This document shows positions 23,679-37,040 of a stretch of DNA of 64,000 nucleotides, piece after piece. The notes under the pieces are model-generated. The model saw only the letters and a list, made by a program, of their open reading frames with translations. It ran no database searches and had not been told where the DNA came from. Position 1 is the stretch's first letter; every line of letters begins with the position of its first letter. Both the position numbers and the translations under genes were made by a program. This DNA comes from Brevipalpus yothersi (taxonomy: Eukaryota > Arthropoda > Arachnida > Trombidiformes > Tenuipalpidae), in NCBI GenBank assembly GCA_003956705.1, contig QZCP01000146.1, positions 62,001 to 126,000 on the forward strand, in the 5' to 3' direction.

Positions 23679-25115
23679 ATCACCCCTTATTTTACAAATG
23701 GACATCAAAGAGCTAGGTAGATTCGATTGTTGATAGATCCCATCTTTCTAAAACGTGGTCCATTAGTAGAGATACTTTTTAATCTTGTAGATCTAATCAT
23801 GACTCATAATTCGTGAGCATGCTTGACGAGCGATGCTCTTTTGGCACATGCTTAACAATGTCAAGTTAACATGCCATTTTAATTGTGCATAGATGCGGCT
23901 AACATCATGCTGCTCTATCGATAATTGAAGGTGACCCTCTAGTTGTGATCTATCAGTGTTATTTCTTGGAGCTAAATTATAGAATATCTCTCTCGTATTC
24001 CCATAATGTGAAGGGATTTCGATAGCAGTTAGGTGGGGAAACCTCATCGAATTTTCTTTTTTGCAGTGACTGATCGTCCTAAAGATCGGCTTTAAGGATG
24101 CATGTGACATCAGGTGAGTGAATCCACTGATCATTTGAGGCGAATTCATCAAAGAATGCCTATCCGAGATGTTTGTCTTCTCAACCACGTGTTTAAAGAT
24201 TTGAAAGTCAAACTTACGAGATAGGCTAGATCTATTCTCCTGAAATGGTCAATCGAGCTGAATATCTATCGAGTGTGTAAGCTCTGTTATTGATTTCCGG
24301 AACATTCACACCTTTCACAGGTCCTATCTTATTCTAAATTGTTGGATAATGGTGGTCAATAGAAAGATGAATGGTCGTTCTCTGACTCTTCAGGTGAGCT
24401 TGAAAAACTGTTCCTTGAGCTGAAACCTTTTTCTTAACCCATGATGAGCAATACAGACCTGTAATGAGCGGAATTTATGATTAATGAAAATCCAACTCTG
24501 ATAGCTTCTAATCACTCTTACCATTAATGCCAATAGTTTATTGAATCATTAATCTGTCTCCATCTTTTTCGTAGAGCCGTGGAGAATGTAAAAATGGCCT
24601 GAAGGACACGTGCTCTAAAGTGGTCATCTTCATTCGGCTTCTTTAATCAATTGCATCTATCTGGATAGATTCGGAGCACTTTGGACTGCACATGAATAAG
24701 ATTTTCTTAAGCAATGATTCTTTTCACATTTGATGTCTAGAAAATTATTTTAAAGAACATTTGAAGCATCTCATATTTTCTAAGCCATAACTTCTAATAT
24801 TTGATTCAACCTCGATCTTGACACACATGTATGTGATACGGCTTGCAGTTTGATTGTTATTCCTATTTCTAAATTAATGCTGAAAACTTCTCCTTCATCC
24901 TCTCCAATTAACTTCGAATCAGAAATAAATTTTGAACCACTGACTTAGTAGTAGTATCGATATATTTGAACGAGAATGCGATTTTAGCTCCTAGTTATTC
25001 ACTGCTCGTAACTTAATTGGTTTATTATTATGACTTTGTATGTTTAATGGAGATAAATGAGGTATCAAAAACTGAATTTCTAATTACGCCATTATTAAGA
25101 AGAATGGATCGTAGT
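23679..25115. other. Intergenic, with an orphan minus-strand ORF
   Basis: 3' regions of NAA38 (+) and PPIL1 (-). A 131-codon minus-strand frame at 23793-24188 lacks an ATG at its start (the first internal Met precedes NSPQMISGFTH). Its composition is protein-like, with His, Cys and Trp, but it resembles no family I know. No splice context was resolved. Confidence 0.4.
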
Positions 25116-25707
25116 TTACATCACAGGTCTTGCTTTGGTAATAATAACATCATCAATAGGACAATCATGTTTATCAGTTGAACATCTTCCCATTCTTTGA
25201 ACTACCGATAAGCCAGAGAAAACACGACCAAAAATAGTATGTTTTCCATCAAGCCAAGCAGTAGGAGCAAGAGTAATGAAGAATTGAGAGCCATTTGAGT
25301 TTGGACCAGCATTTGCCATCGATATGATACCTGCTCCAGTGTGTTTAAGTTCATCGTGAATCTCATCTTCGAAAGTTTTCCCATATATCGAAGATCCACC
25401 TCTTCCAGTGCCGGTTGGATCGCCGCCTTGTATCATGAAATCAGGAATAATTCGATGAAACTTTGTACCATCATAAAAACCTCGACGTGCAAGTTCAGCG
25501 AAATTGCGACAAGTCTTTGGAGCATGTAGCCAATAGAGTTCGATTTCAATTTTACCAAAGCTTTTCTCATGGGATGAGCAGAAGAGGATATCAATTGATG
25601 TTGACAGCAAAAAAAAATCAGTTCATCAAACTGACAATATATGTCCAGACTTACTTTGTCTCTAAAGCAACTCGAGGTGGCTGCCAATCATCTGAAGGAA
25701 TGGACAT
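25116..25707 (-). CDS. PPIL1: Spliceosomal cyclophilin, peptidyl-prolyl isomerase-like 1
   Basis: Peptidyl-prolyl cis-trans isomerase that joins the spliceosome through SKIP/SNW1 in other animals. Two exons, 25655-25707 and 25116-25560, in phase across a 94-nt intron, give 165 residues against 166 in human. The N-terminus SIPSDDWQPPRVALETNFG matches the PPIL1 pattern. The catalytic set is present: FHRIIPDFMIQGGDP (Arg54, Phe59, Met60, Gln62), ANAGPNSNGSQFFITL, and the Trp in TAWLDGKHTIFG. The track frame that runs upstream of exon 2 is intronic. Divergent from the tropomyosin gene to the right. Confidence 0.97.
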
Positions 25708-27058
25708 TTTGAAAGTGATCGTCAAATGATGATGATCTATTCACAAAAATAGAAAGTTGATAATCTACTTCACTTTCCGATCAGTCCAATTCTAGATCGA
25801 AAATTGATGAACGAAAAAGTCAATGGTAAGTATGTAATCTTTTTTGTCTTCTCACGACGTTGACAGTCAAAAAAGTTACACCACTTTGCTATTCAGAACG
25901 AGGAAGAAATATTCACAAGTCTTAAGATTTTATTATCAGCGATTAAGCCAACAATAATCATTACCATGTGGACTGTGTCAGAGGACAGAAACACTTTAAA
26001 TTGGCGCTCACAAGTCTAACATGTGAATGCTTAATGTGACACTAGAGGACCAGAATTTTTATTATTTTTGGGTCCAACAAATGAAATTGAAATCTTTATC
26101 CCACCCAGTTAACACAGTTAAAGGTGAACGATTATCATCAACCACTTCACGATAGATTAATGAATAAATTTTAACCACATTAGTGTTATTATACGTTAAT
26201 CGAGGGCGCAAAAGAAGTCGGTAGTGAAAAAAAGTGGCTTAAAGAGTCAAGTGTTGATGGTTGGATCGTTCTCAATTGCTCACTTCGCTGCTATTTATTG
26301 AATGAATTACATTCCGAGTGTAACTTCGAGTGTTTATTCCATTGATTGTGTGTGTGTATCTGCATTCGAATTTTAATTTCAAGTGAGTACATTTTGTTTC
26401 ATTTAATTGCATACCCATTTGGTGTGTGTGTGTATATGATGTGATGATTATTGATGAAGATCTCTTTCACACTGTATGCTGTAAGTTCATTCGCTTCTTT
26501 CTTGTTCTTTTTTTTCTCTTTGCATTTGCTCTCTGGTTTATACAGCTTTGTTCTACCGCTCTGCCTTGGCTATTCCATCCATTCCATTCCGCTGTTGATT
26601 GGGTTCCAAAGGGTTAATTATTTTACGATCGTGTCTCTGTGTGTGTGTGTGTTTATTGAGAAATTCTTCAAGTTCCAATTAGAGGCGCCAATTTGTGTAT
26701 CACCTTAAATCAGCCTCTTCAAGAGCAAACAGAAGGAGAAAGAGAAAGAGAGAGAGAGAGAGAAAGAAAACTTTCACTTTTTATCATCTCCTGTTACCGC
26801 CCTTTTTTGATCATCCTACCACTACTCTACCCATTCTTTTTTCTTATAAATTCAATTGTTGATACTGTGACGGCTCATCATCACATTCCATCCATTTCAA
26901 GGTTCCTGCTAGTGTGCACATTTTTGGTTTTCTAGCAGCAAGTAACCACTACCATCACTTCCACCAGCATCATTCTTCATCACATCTCTTTCCAATAAAC
27001 CCGTGAGTGTGTGTGTCTATTTTTTTGGGAGTGACTTATCCAGTCTTTGACGCCAATC
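25708..27058. other. Shared upstream region of PPIL1 and tropomyosin
   Basis: Head-to-head spacer of about 1.35 kb. It contains TG and GA microsatellites (26420-26437, 26636-26652, 26738-26764). A donor-like TTTCAA|gtgagtac near 26382 could end a non-coding first exon of tropomyosin. No coding exon is supported. Confidence 0.5.
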
Positions 27059-29145
27059 ATGTCCGCCACCGTGATGCCCCACAATAATCAAATGTTGGAT
27101 GTTTTGAAGAAGAAAATGAGAGCAATGAAAAGTGAATTGGAAGCGGCTCTAGAGTCACAAGAAACGGCTGTGGTTCAGTATAAAGAAGAGCTTAGAAAAC
27201 GTGAAGAATTAGAAGCGGAAATATCTTCACACAATCGTCGTATTCAATTACTGGAACAAGAATTGGATCGTGCTGAAGATAATTATCGAAGTATACAACA
27301 AAAGTATGAAGAAGCAACCCAAGCGGTTGATGAAAGTGAACGAATTCGAAAGGCACTCGAAAATCGTACCAACATGGAAGATGATCGGATTGGTATGTTG
27401 GAAGATCAACTCAGTCAAGCTAAAATAATTGCTGAGGAAGCAGACAAAAAGTATGAAGAAATGGCCCGTCGTATAGCCGTCCTAGAAGGTGATCTCGAGA
27501 AAGCTGAAGAAAGAGCAACTAGTGCAGAGAAGCGGATCGTTGATCTTGAAGAGGAAATACGTATTTTGGGAAATAATTTAAAGTCTCTCGAAATAAGCGA
27601 AGAAAAGGTAAAGCTTCTTTTCCCTTCTCTTCTCTTCTCCTCTCCTCTCTTCCTCTCTCTACTTACTTGAGTCAGTTCAAACTCATATCATAACCATATG
27701 TCTGATGGCCACATGTTCCATGGATTGAAAATTTATACGTTCTTTCCCTAAGCTCCGTTTCTTTCCATCCTCTTCTTTGTGCATCTCCTATGAAAACTTG
27801 AGAGATTCTCATTGAAGGAAGAGCCTTCGGGTTAATCAGAGGCGCTTAGACTTGTTGATGAGGTGACTTTATTGTTTTCAGCCTAACTTTAGCTCACATG
27901 TAATGACAGGTAATCATACGTTGCTAACAGCTTAGTCGAATTGAACTAGTTAACATTTACAGCTGGTGTTTTTACCTGTATAAGTCAGTCAGCAATGGGG
28001 GTGTTAAGATTCTATGTAGTTGTATCTTCTCACTTAACTTGAATGTATACACTTCGGTCCATTTGCCGTCTCATTTTGATTGCTTGACTGATTTTTGCAT
28101 CATCTCTCATTCTCGCAAGTGTCTTTAAACATCAGTTTTTGACTTTCACCATCTTCACTCTCACTTTTTCTTATCTTTTTCTTCTCGCCACAGGCCCAAC
28201 AAAGAGAAGAAGTTTTCGATCAGAAGATTCGACTCCTCACCAGTAAACTTAAAGAGGTAAGTTATCGAAGAAAATCTTACGATGAAGTCATTTCAAGAGA
28301 TCTTGCTGTCAACTATGATTGTCCAAGAGAGAATTTTTGATCAAAGTTTTACATTTCATCAGCTCTCTCTCTCTCTCTTCTGTTGAGCTGAGGAAAATGA
28401 TCTCATCCTATGATCTAATCGGAAAAAAATACGAGAACTGTTCTTGATGATGATTTGAATGAAAGGTCGAATAAGTTTCCATGTACATATGTTATCGTTC
28501 TCGATTGTATTAGCTCAGATGTTGACCTTTATCGTTTTTCTCCCTGAAAAACACTTTCTCTTTCTTCTTTTTCCTCTCTTTTGCTTATGTTTGCGTTCAA
28601 TTTTCACGAAACTCACGGTCCTTTGAACCCACTTCGTAAAAGATCAACCGAAGCAACAGGAAATTATGAGGAATGACCAGATCCATTAATTGCTTCCAAG
28701 TTCACCTCTTCACTTTTCCGAATCACTCCTACAGACCATGATTCCTGTAAGATATATTGAGGCTCAATTTCTCTTTCCCTACTCTCATCTAGGAGAGAGA
28801 GAAGAGAATCTAGTTTCTGAAAGTGCGTGTGAGTAAATGATGGTAATGTTGAAGGAACTGGAAGCGAGAAGGAAAAAAAGAGGACTGTAAGCTGAAAGTT
28901 CGGAAGAAGAGTTCATCTTCATCCATGGTTTTGAGAGAGAGAAAAAAAAACTACATTCACTAGAACGAGGATGAAAGCCTGATTGATTCAAGATGATTGA
29001 GAGCAATTTGATCACCACTTATCCTATTTTTGCCTACACTCTGGTTGATGTGTACAGCTTCTTTTTAGTCTTTCCTTTGATAAATGCATGAGAAAGAGCA
29101 AGAGCACAGCTAACCAGTGAATGGGCATCATAAAATGAAAGAAAG

Positions 29146-29212
<67 letters not shown>

Positions 29213-30287
29213 GCAGCATTCACCAATCTCAACTTATTAGAATGAATAACCCTGACTAAAAATTATGGCTCATTTGGTTATCTCGGATGTTGATTGTTCA
29301 TGCACTATCTTGAGTACCTTATGATCCACTCTTTTTGATCTGATGATAATGATTGTATCTCCGGCTTAGCTGATGGATGAAGTTTTTGGTGAGCTTTTTT
29401 GAAAGGATGCCGTTATGAGTTCCCATTTCCTTGATTCCCCTCAAAAACATACACAGATTTTATTTTCATTTCATCATTCATGTTGTTGTTATTTCATGAC
29501 AGAGAAGCTCTTTTCCACTTTGCTCCGTCATCGTAATATTTTTTGTTTTGCTCTACACATGTAGGGCTCTTAGATTGGACTATATGTTTCGTTAACATGA
29601 CTTTCCATTCGATTCGCTATGATTACAATTCATTATTTTTGTCAAGCTTCGTTTCTCGATCCATATCTTCTTTTCACAGACTAGAATATTATCTATGATG
29701 CCTCTCTCTCCTCTCTGTTGCCGAGCTCAATAATTTTGATTTCAATTTTGTCAATCAATGGCATAGATATTTCGATTGTTCAATTTTAATTTCAAACATC
29801 ATTCCTCAATTGAACTTTTAGAAGATTGTGAATGTGCATATAATTTCCCTCTAAACACGCATAGAAGTTGATAGAAAAATTATATTGAACATAATTTTGA
29901 TTGATCAAGTCGACAAGATTATTTTTATCATAATATATTACCGAATGTGTATAAAAACGACTCATTTTTCCAACTTGGAAAAAGGCTGATTATCGCTCAT
30001 CGAGCTCTCTTATCAGTGAGAGAAAAACAGTTGAAGCAAGTGAGAGAGAAAGAGAGAGAGAGAGGAAAATGAGCCAGGCTTCCAAATCGGAGTGTCATTG
30101 AATTGCTCATTGCTCAGTTAGCGAATATGGTAGCAAGATATGATCAATGAATTTTAATCTTTCCATTTTCAGGTATACCGGATGATATACACCATCAGTG
30201 TGTATGATGAGTGAGAGAGGATTCACAGGTTATGAATCAGAGAAAGAAAAGAGAAACACACACAATAGAATGAGAAATCAAGCGAGT

Positions 30288-30334
<47 letters not shown>

Positions 30335-30735
30335 GAAAGGAAGATGTAGAGCTAAATTCTCTCTATCTCATTTGTTGCTCTTGTGTGTATCATTTGATGT
30401 TCACTTCATCCGCTTACCCCCCTGACCATAAGTAGTCTTAATTTCCTTTTCTATTTTTTCTTTCCCTCTCTTTCTTTCTCTCTTTCTCCTCATCTGTAGG
30501 CTGAGTCAAGAGCGGAGCTCGCTGAGCGAACCGTTTCCAAATTGCAAAAAGAAGTTGACACTTTGGAAAGTAAGTAAACCGTGCGAAATTCTCAGTTGGT
30601 CATCTTTTTTCTATAATCACTTAAATTCTTTGTTTTTTCTCTCGTCTATTAGGTGAGCTTTCACAGGAAAAAGATAAGAATCAGCATCTCCAAGAAGAAA
30701 TGGAGACCACTTTCAAAGATCTCACCTCCATATGA
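27059..30735 (+). CDS. Tropomyosin, short cytoskeletal-type isoform
   Basis: Coiled-coil dimer that polymerises head to tail along actin filaments. Four exons, 27059-27607, 28194-28256, 30500-30569 and 30653-30735, close to 254 residues, the short cytoskeletal size rather than the 284 of muscle isoforms. The heptad pattern is continuous. Family signatures include HNRRIQLLEQELDRAED, ATQAVDESERIRKALENR and LEEEIRILGNNLKSLE with SEEK. The C-terminal exons give AQQREEVFDQKIRLLTSKLKEAE and a tail ending TFKDLTSI. Muscle-type residues (EAIKKKMQAMKLEKDNA) are absent, and the N-terminus reads LDVLKKKMRAMKSELEAALE. Intron 2 is 2.2 kb and may hide alternative exons. The start at 27059 is the first in-frame ATG. 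MPHNN at 27074 is an alternative. Tropomyosins are known arthropod allergens, but this divergent copy is unlike the usual allergen isoform. Confidence 0.93.
29150..29209. repeat. (GA)n microsatellite in tropomyosin intron 2
   Basis: Uninterrupted GA run of about 58 bp. Confidence 0.95.
30294..30331. repeat. (GA)n microsatellite in tropomyosin intron 2
   Basis: GA run, with a shorter one at 30044-30063. The ORF spanning it is an Arg/Glu artefact. Confidence 0.9.
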
Positions 30736-32646
30736 TTATGAAGCATCATTCGTTGAGGCTCAAACTCTTCTCTTCTCTTTCTCACCATCTAGGAGTATTC
30801 TACTTTTTAATTCCTAATGAACTCCGCCAAGACTTTTCCCCGTAGTATCATCTGGCTGTACTACATCATCTAATCAGTGAATGAATACCAATCGATTCAT
30901 TTTAGGGGAAGTGTCCTAGTTGATTCCACGAGAAAGCGATAGAAGTGAAATAAGGGCTAGATTTTGTCATTCCAACTCCAATTAATCAAACCTCCTGCAG
31001 AATATTTTGTGTGCCGCTCTGTTATTCCTTCTCCTCTCGCTCTTGTCAAAGAAAGAAAATAATTTTTTCGAATATAAATCTTCTTTCTCCCTTCGGTTAT
31101 CTTACATTACATATTAATAATAATAACCAAATTTTCTCTACACACGAACACCCACAGAATCTTAACGATGTAACCGTAACTGAGTTTATTTCTCTATGCT
31201 TCATCTAAAAACGCATGTGTCTAGGGCAATGGGTCACTACTTGGACTCTATGCTGAGGACCAAAATTTATTCTTTTTGTAAAATAGATTCCTCCAGTCAG
31301 TGCAGCTGACTTGTAAGTCACTATGTAGGTGACAAAAGATGTCAGTTGAATAAAAATACATGCTCTGCAAACCTTCATCTCGGCACCAGTCGCTGAAATG
31401 ACCCTGGAGTTGATGAGAAAATCAGTGAGATCAAATTGGCTAACTACCGCATAATCGAGTGCAAGGTTGAATTTATTTAGAGTAATCGATCAAGTTCTCC
31501 GAGATCCTAGCTCCAATTAAGATCCACTCTTAATTGATGGCTTCTTATAGATTATCGAACTGACCATTGAGAGAGAATTTTAGATCAACTATAGAATCAG
31601 ACTCTTTCAGAGGATGAAAGTTTTGATACACTACAAATGAACGAACTTTTTTCATTGCCGAATAACTGAGAGGATTGCTGATAATTCTCTAAGAAGGGGA
31701 AAAGGAATAATGGCAGAATGAATATCATCAGAAATTGAAACCCATGTGTGAAGAGAAAAATATGACCTCGAAATGGAAATTTTTATTCTCAAAACTAAAT
31801 CAGAGGCCTAAAAATTAACAATACCATAATATTCGTGGTCAAGATAATTATAAATGTAGGTATGTTTCGATAACCATCATTCCACATCATTCTGATTTCG
31901 ATCTTTCGATCAGCTCCTCCATACCCTCAAGTCATCTGAGTTTGTCATGTCTCCTTCAATTTATCGATCCAAATATCTCATCTAGTTATTCGAATTTTTA
32001 TCATTGTTGCATTATAATTTCTCAATTCTCAATAAGTTTCTCAATCAATCATTCTCATAATTTTTGAAGGATCATGCAATTGAGGTTTGCTTCCTTGAAA
32101 AGTAACAGATTTTCTGTAATCCATGAGGTTTTCCACTTAAATACCAGTGTTTTCATAATATTCTCAAATGAAGTTTAAAAATAATGAATTTCTATAAAAA
32201 AAACTCTTTTAGCTCATGAGAAGTCAATTTTCTGAGCCCTCGAAACTATTTGGCTATTAAACTCTCCACTGACGACTTGTGAGAGGTGGATGTTCTAACC
32301 AGCTTCGAAACTGATAATTCGAAAGAATTCCCGACCAATTTCGAGGACTAGTATCCAGAATTTCATGACGATAAGTAAAAATTAGGCCATGTTCAAAGTC
32401 AAGTCATCTTGATCTTCTCTCTCGAATTAAATCTTCAAAAAAATTTCTTCATCAAGTACCGTTTCCCGGGTATTATTCACGTTTCATCAGTATGCGGCGT
32501 CTCGAGTACATGTGTTGACACTTTTGCAGATCGAGAGAAAAGTGTTGCTGAAAGAAGAATAGCTTGTGTTTCTTTTTCTTGATCAGATTGATTATTTTGA
32601 TTGTGATCAATTTGGTTTTAATTCATCTGACAAGTGGGATAAAGAA
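30736..32646. other. Intergenic, no gene seen
   Basis: About 1.9 kb between tropomyosin and SF3B6 on the same strand. I looked for further tropomyosin 3' exons and found none I could support. ORFs are short. AT-rich, without notable repeats. Confidence 0.5.
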
Positions 32647-33116
32647 ATGGCTTTCGCAGCTCAGAGGAAAGCAAATGTAAGTTGATTTTGGTTGATTAGA
32701 TTGATAAAATTTGATGATCAAAGCTGACAGAATTATCATTGTTTACACTTGTAATTTTTTCTCTCTACTTTTTTTGATAGGTTCGACTTCCACCTGAAGT
32801 TAATCGTATTCTTTATGTTCGCAATTTACCATACAAGATTACAGCGGAAGAGATGTATGATATATTTGGAAAGTATGGAGCTATAAGACAAATACGAATT
32901 GGTAATACTCCGGAGACAAGAGGAACAGCATTCGTTATCTATGAGGATATATTTGATGCAAAAAATGCTTGTGACCATCTTTCTGGATTCAATGTATGTA
33001 ATCGATATCTTGTAGTATTGTACTATCAATCTAACAAAGCTTTCAAGAGTACTACTGATGTCGAGGTGAAGGAGGAGAAGATAGAAACTTTGAAGAAGAA
33101 ATATAATGTTTCGTGA
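32647..33116 (+). CDS. SF3B6: Splicing factor 3B subunit 6 (p14 / SF3b14a)
   Basis: RRM protein of the U2 snRNP SF3b complex that contacts the branch-point adenosine and SF3B1. Two exons, 32647-32676 and 32781-33116, give 121 residues. The sequence is almost invariant with other animals: RLPPEVNRILYVRNLPYKIT, EEMYDIFGKYGAIRQIR, GNTPETRGTAFVIYEDIFD and CDHLSGFNVCNRYLVVLYY. RNP2 is ILYVRNLP and RNP1 is RGTAFVIY. The aromatic residue that contacts the branch point (Tyr of ILYVRN) is present. Only the N- and C-terminal tails diverge. An AATAAA lies at 33270-33275. Confidence 0.98.
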
Positions 33117-34460
33117 AACCTGTAACTCTGAATTCTTTAACGATCTTGCAAGTGTAAATATCTTAACTTTTCTCATGAATTGATTTTTGCGAAAAGTTGT
33201 CAAAACCCGTCATCATCATCATCATTTTTCAAAACATTCTATAATCATTAAATGCGATTAAATACATGCAATAAATACTCTCAATTATCAATCTCACATG
33301 AATAACTTCACTCGAATTGATATTCGATCGACAGCACTTTCAATTCGTGCTCTGAGTTTGAAGTGCCCGAAAAACTGAGTTCAGGATATGACTATCAACG
33401 GATCAGTGTTAAAAACTCTCAACAAATTAAGTAAAATCATACTACATGTATCAAAACTTCTGACGTTGATTCTTAACCTCAAATGGTCTAGTAGAGTGAC
33501 ACTTACGAGATAGAAGAATGATTTTATGTAATGATGAAAAATTTTTTGCATGCACTTTTCATGAGTACCAAATCTCATATGCTTTCAGCACTCAGCATTC
33601 AACGAGAAAATCGATAGCTCTAAAGCGAGCAATTTCTAGAATAAAATTAAGCATCAAAATTTTCACAGCTACATTCCCAAATATTCCGAATCGTTTGGTT
33701 TGCCTCAAAAATACGCCGGGATCAGTCTTGTAACAAGACTTTTGTTAACCATAGCAAAAGAGTTTTTCTCTTCGCCATGCGCTTTGCCAAATGTTGATGA
33801 GTTTTACATTGTAAACATTATGAATCTGAAATTGATCGTGTTTCTTTTTGGCTTGATTGTGGCGGTTAATGTGTGTGATGAGTGTTGGTGAATGTTGATT
33901 TTGTGGTGAACATTGCTTCAATTAGGATGACTTGTTAAGATAAATTTGGATAATCATCATCACAAATTTTGAAACGGAGGAAAATGTTTTGCTCATTGAA
34001 TATTCAGCTACATCAATATCCTTATTACACATCCGACTAAACATACATACACTTTTCACTAGAGCTTGATCAATGTCTAATCACTTTTTTTAAATCATAT
34101 TTTTTCATGATTATCTCCTTCTCAAACAATCATCTTCTCAATTGCCTGTTGATGTCACAAATCATTTTAGTCAAAAGTCGTTCCGTTAATTCAATTTCTC
34201 CACCTCTAATCAATGCCGAATCATATTGAGTTATAATCAGTTGACAAAAACACACCAACACACACACATTCACATAGACACACATTGATTAAGGAAATTT
34301 TTTTCGATCATTTTTCAACGAGCCACCAAATAATCGACCTTCTGATCTCTCTATTTATCAATGTTTCCATTAATAACATCCCAGCACTCATCATCATTAC
34401 TCTTGTGCTCGGTGATCACCTTGTTGTTGAGATTCAAATCGGTGGCCCACAGTGACCGGA
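33117..34460. other. Intergenic, no gene seen
   Basis: 3' flank of SF3B6 and upstream region of WDR48. Short frames such as 33518-33733 and 33700-33891 have chance-like composition. A CA-rich stretch lies at 34250-34282. Confidence 0.5.
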
Positions 34461-37040
34461 ATGTCGTCGCATAATTGTGGCCGAAAAAAGATTAGTTTAA
34501 CCTATGTGATTCGAGATGAAGTTGAAAGATATCATCGTTCCGGTATTAATTCACTCCAAATAGATCCTCACTTTAACCGGCTTTATTCTGCTGGACGTGA
34601 TTCGATTATACGAATATGGAATCTTTCCTCACTCAAAGATTCCGGATTCCATCGGTAAGCTGAATATAATAGTATTATTTATGTTCAAAATCATTTTCTC
34701 TTCCATTGTATATTGTGTGCGTAAAATCAATTACTTCTTACTGATAACTGTATCACTGGATTTATAAATATATCGATTATGTAACGTTCAATGACTAATT
34801 TAATGATAATATTTTTTTTCTCTCCCATTCTTGTACATGTGTATAGATCAAAAGATCCTTACATCCAATCGATGGAACATCATACAGATTGGGTTAACGA
34901 TATAATAGTGTGTTGTGGGGGCAGAAATTTGATCTCTGCATCAAGTGATACAACATTAAAAGTTTGGAATGCACACAAAGGTTTCTGTATGTCTACTTTG
35001 GGAACACATAAAGACTATGTCAAAGCATTGGCTTATGCAAAAGACAAGGAACAAGTAGCTTCCGCAGGCCTTGATAGAGCTATATTTTTATGGGATGTGA
35101 ATACATTGACAGCATTAACTGCTTCGAACAACATGGTTACAACTTCCTCTTTGACCGGTAATAAAGACAGTATATACAGTCTAGCCATGAATCCTTCTGG
35201 CAGTGTTATTGTGTCAGGTTCTACGGAAAAAGTCATCAGAGTGTGGGATCCACGAACTTGTCAAAAATTGATGAAATTGAAAGGCCATTCGGACAATGTT
35301 AGAGCATTAGTGGTCAATCGAGATGGTACCCAGTGTTTATCTGCCAGCAGTGATGGTACCATTCGTCTCTGGTCATTGGGTCAGCAACGCTGTATCCTGA
35401 CCATTCGTGCTCACGATGAAGGTGTATGGGCCTTACAAGTCAATGAATCTTTCAATCAATGCTTCTCCGGTGGGCGTGATAAGAAACTTATCGCCACAGA
35501 CTTAAGAAACCCGGAAAATCATGCTGTGATATGTGAGGAAAGTTCACCAATCTTAAAAATGATTTTAGTTCCTCCTGATAACAATTCTATATGGGTTGCA
35601 ACAACAGATTCTTGTATAAAAAATTGGTACCTAGCTCACAATATATTGAAAAGCTCATCGCACTCGTGTTGGAATGATAATGATTCTGATCTTTCTCCAC
35701 CGTTAAATTCTAAGCCCGAAGCTGTCATTCGGGGTAATCCTGCGCTTCGTCAATATCACATTTGTAACGATAAGCGTTTCATCATCACCAAAGATACAGA
35801 TAATAATGTTGCCATTTATGATGTTCTAAAAGCGATCAAGACAGACGATCTCGGACAAGTGGACATGGAGGAAGAAATAAAAAAGCGTTTTAAACCGATT
35901 TATGTGCCAAACTGGTTTACAGTTGATCTCAAATCTGGCCTACTCTCCATACACTTGGAGGAGCCCGATTGTTTGTCTGCATGGATCTCTGCCAAAGAAT
36001 TTGGCTTTGCGAATCCATCTGATCCCGCAGAGCCTAAACTCAATCTTGGCCATCTGCTACTGCAAGCCTTACTAGAATACTGGCCTCAAATTCCTATTCA
36101 CTCATATAATCGTAGTCAACACCATTCACCTTCCGAAAGTGATCCTCCAGAAGGTGATCCATTGACTAATGGAGCTGGTAATGGTACAAACGATGGTGGA
36201 GACAGTAGTCACACCAATGATGATTGCAAAAAACCATCTTGTCGAGCCGATGGATGTGGTAAAGTTGAATGCGCTGGGGCGAACACCATAGTCCAACGAC
36301 CAATAAATCAGTATTTTAGTGTACCCTTGCACACTCCCATAGTGTTTCATGAAGGAGGAAATAGAACATTGTTAAGGTTACAAGTTGGTGATGCTCGTCG
36401 CGAAACTGACGATATTTTATTGCAAGAAATCGTTCCCGTTTGGATAACTGATGTATTATTCTTCCGCAATCTGCCAAAATATTCCAAAACGGCATTTTTC
36501 CTCTTTCCTCATCCATCGTCTGGTATTAAATCTTATCGCAAAGATCGTTTAACAGCTAATGATTTTCTGCAAATTCGAAAAGTCATTGAACATGTGTATG
36601 AAAAAATGATTGTTCCAGGATCTGATGGAAACGCTTCATCCGCTTCAACTACTGCTAGTGGTAGTGGACAGTCGGCTACTCATAGCAGTGCAATTTATTC
36701 TAGGTAAATATAGAACCTTGTGGCTCAGAAGGAAATTTCGAAACTCTATCTTAATCTATTACGTTTTTTGTCTTTATTTCACAGCCAATCACCAGCAAAC
36801 CCATCAAACAGCCAGTCTTCATCCTCACAATCACAACAGTCTCAGCAACAAGAGAAGAACTCTGACAGGAGTATAAATTTGATGAATGACAAAGATTTTG
36901 ACAAAGCACTGCCCGAGGAAGTGGTCGAACTCTTGTGTAATGAGCAGGTTCTCAATCCAAATATGGACTTGAGATCAGTTCGTCACTTCATTTGGAAAAG
37001 TAGTCAAGACTTGGAACTTTATTATAGGCTTAAATGTTGA
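34461..37040 (+). CDS. WDR48: WD repeat-containing protein 48 (UAF1), deubiquitinase activator
   Basis: Binds and activates USP1, USP12 and USP46, with roles in DNA-damage repair and receptor trafficking. Exons 34461-34654, 34847-36703 and 36785-37040 give 768 residues, about 90 longer than human. The N-terminal beta-propeller is clear (SAGRDSIIRIWNL, HTDWVNDIIVC, SASSDTTLKVWNAHKG, SGSTEKVIRVWDPR, SASSDGTIRLWSLGQQ, HDEGVWALQVNES). It is followed by the conserved DLGQVDMEEEIKKRF, YVPNWFTVDLKSG and CLSAWISAKEFG. The SUMO-like C-terminal region holds DRLTANDFLQIRKVIEHVYEK and ends LRSVRHFIWKSSQDLELYYRLK. The extra length is low complexity: Gly/Asn/Asp-rich near 570-600 and Ser/Gln-rich near the exon 2/3 junction. 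AATAAA lies at 37179-37184. Confidence 0.97.

Noticed and set aside
25433..25729. ORFs on both strands overlapping PPIL1
   Set aside because: Shadow frames of the PPIL1 exons and intron.
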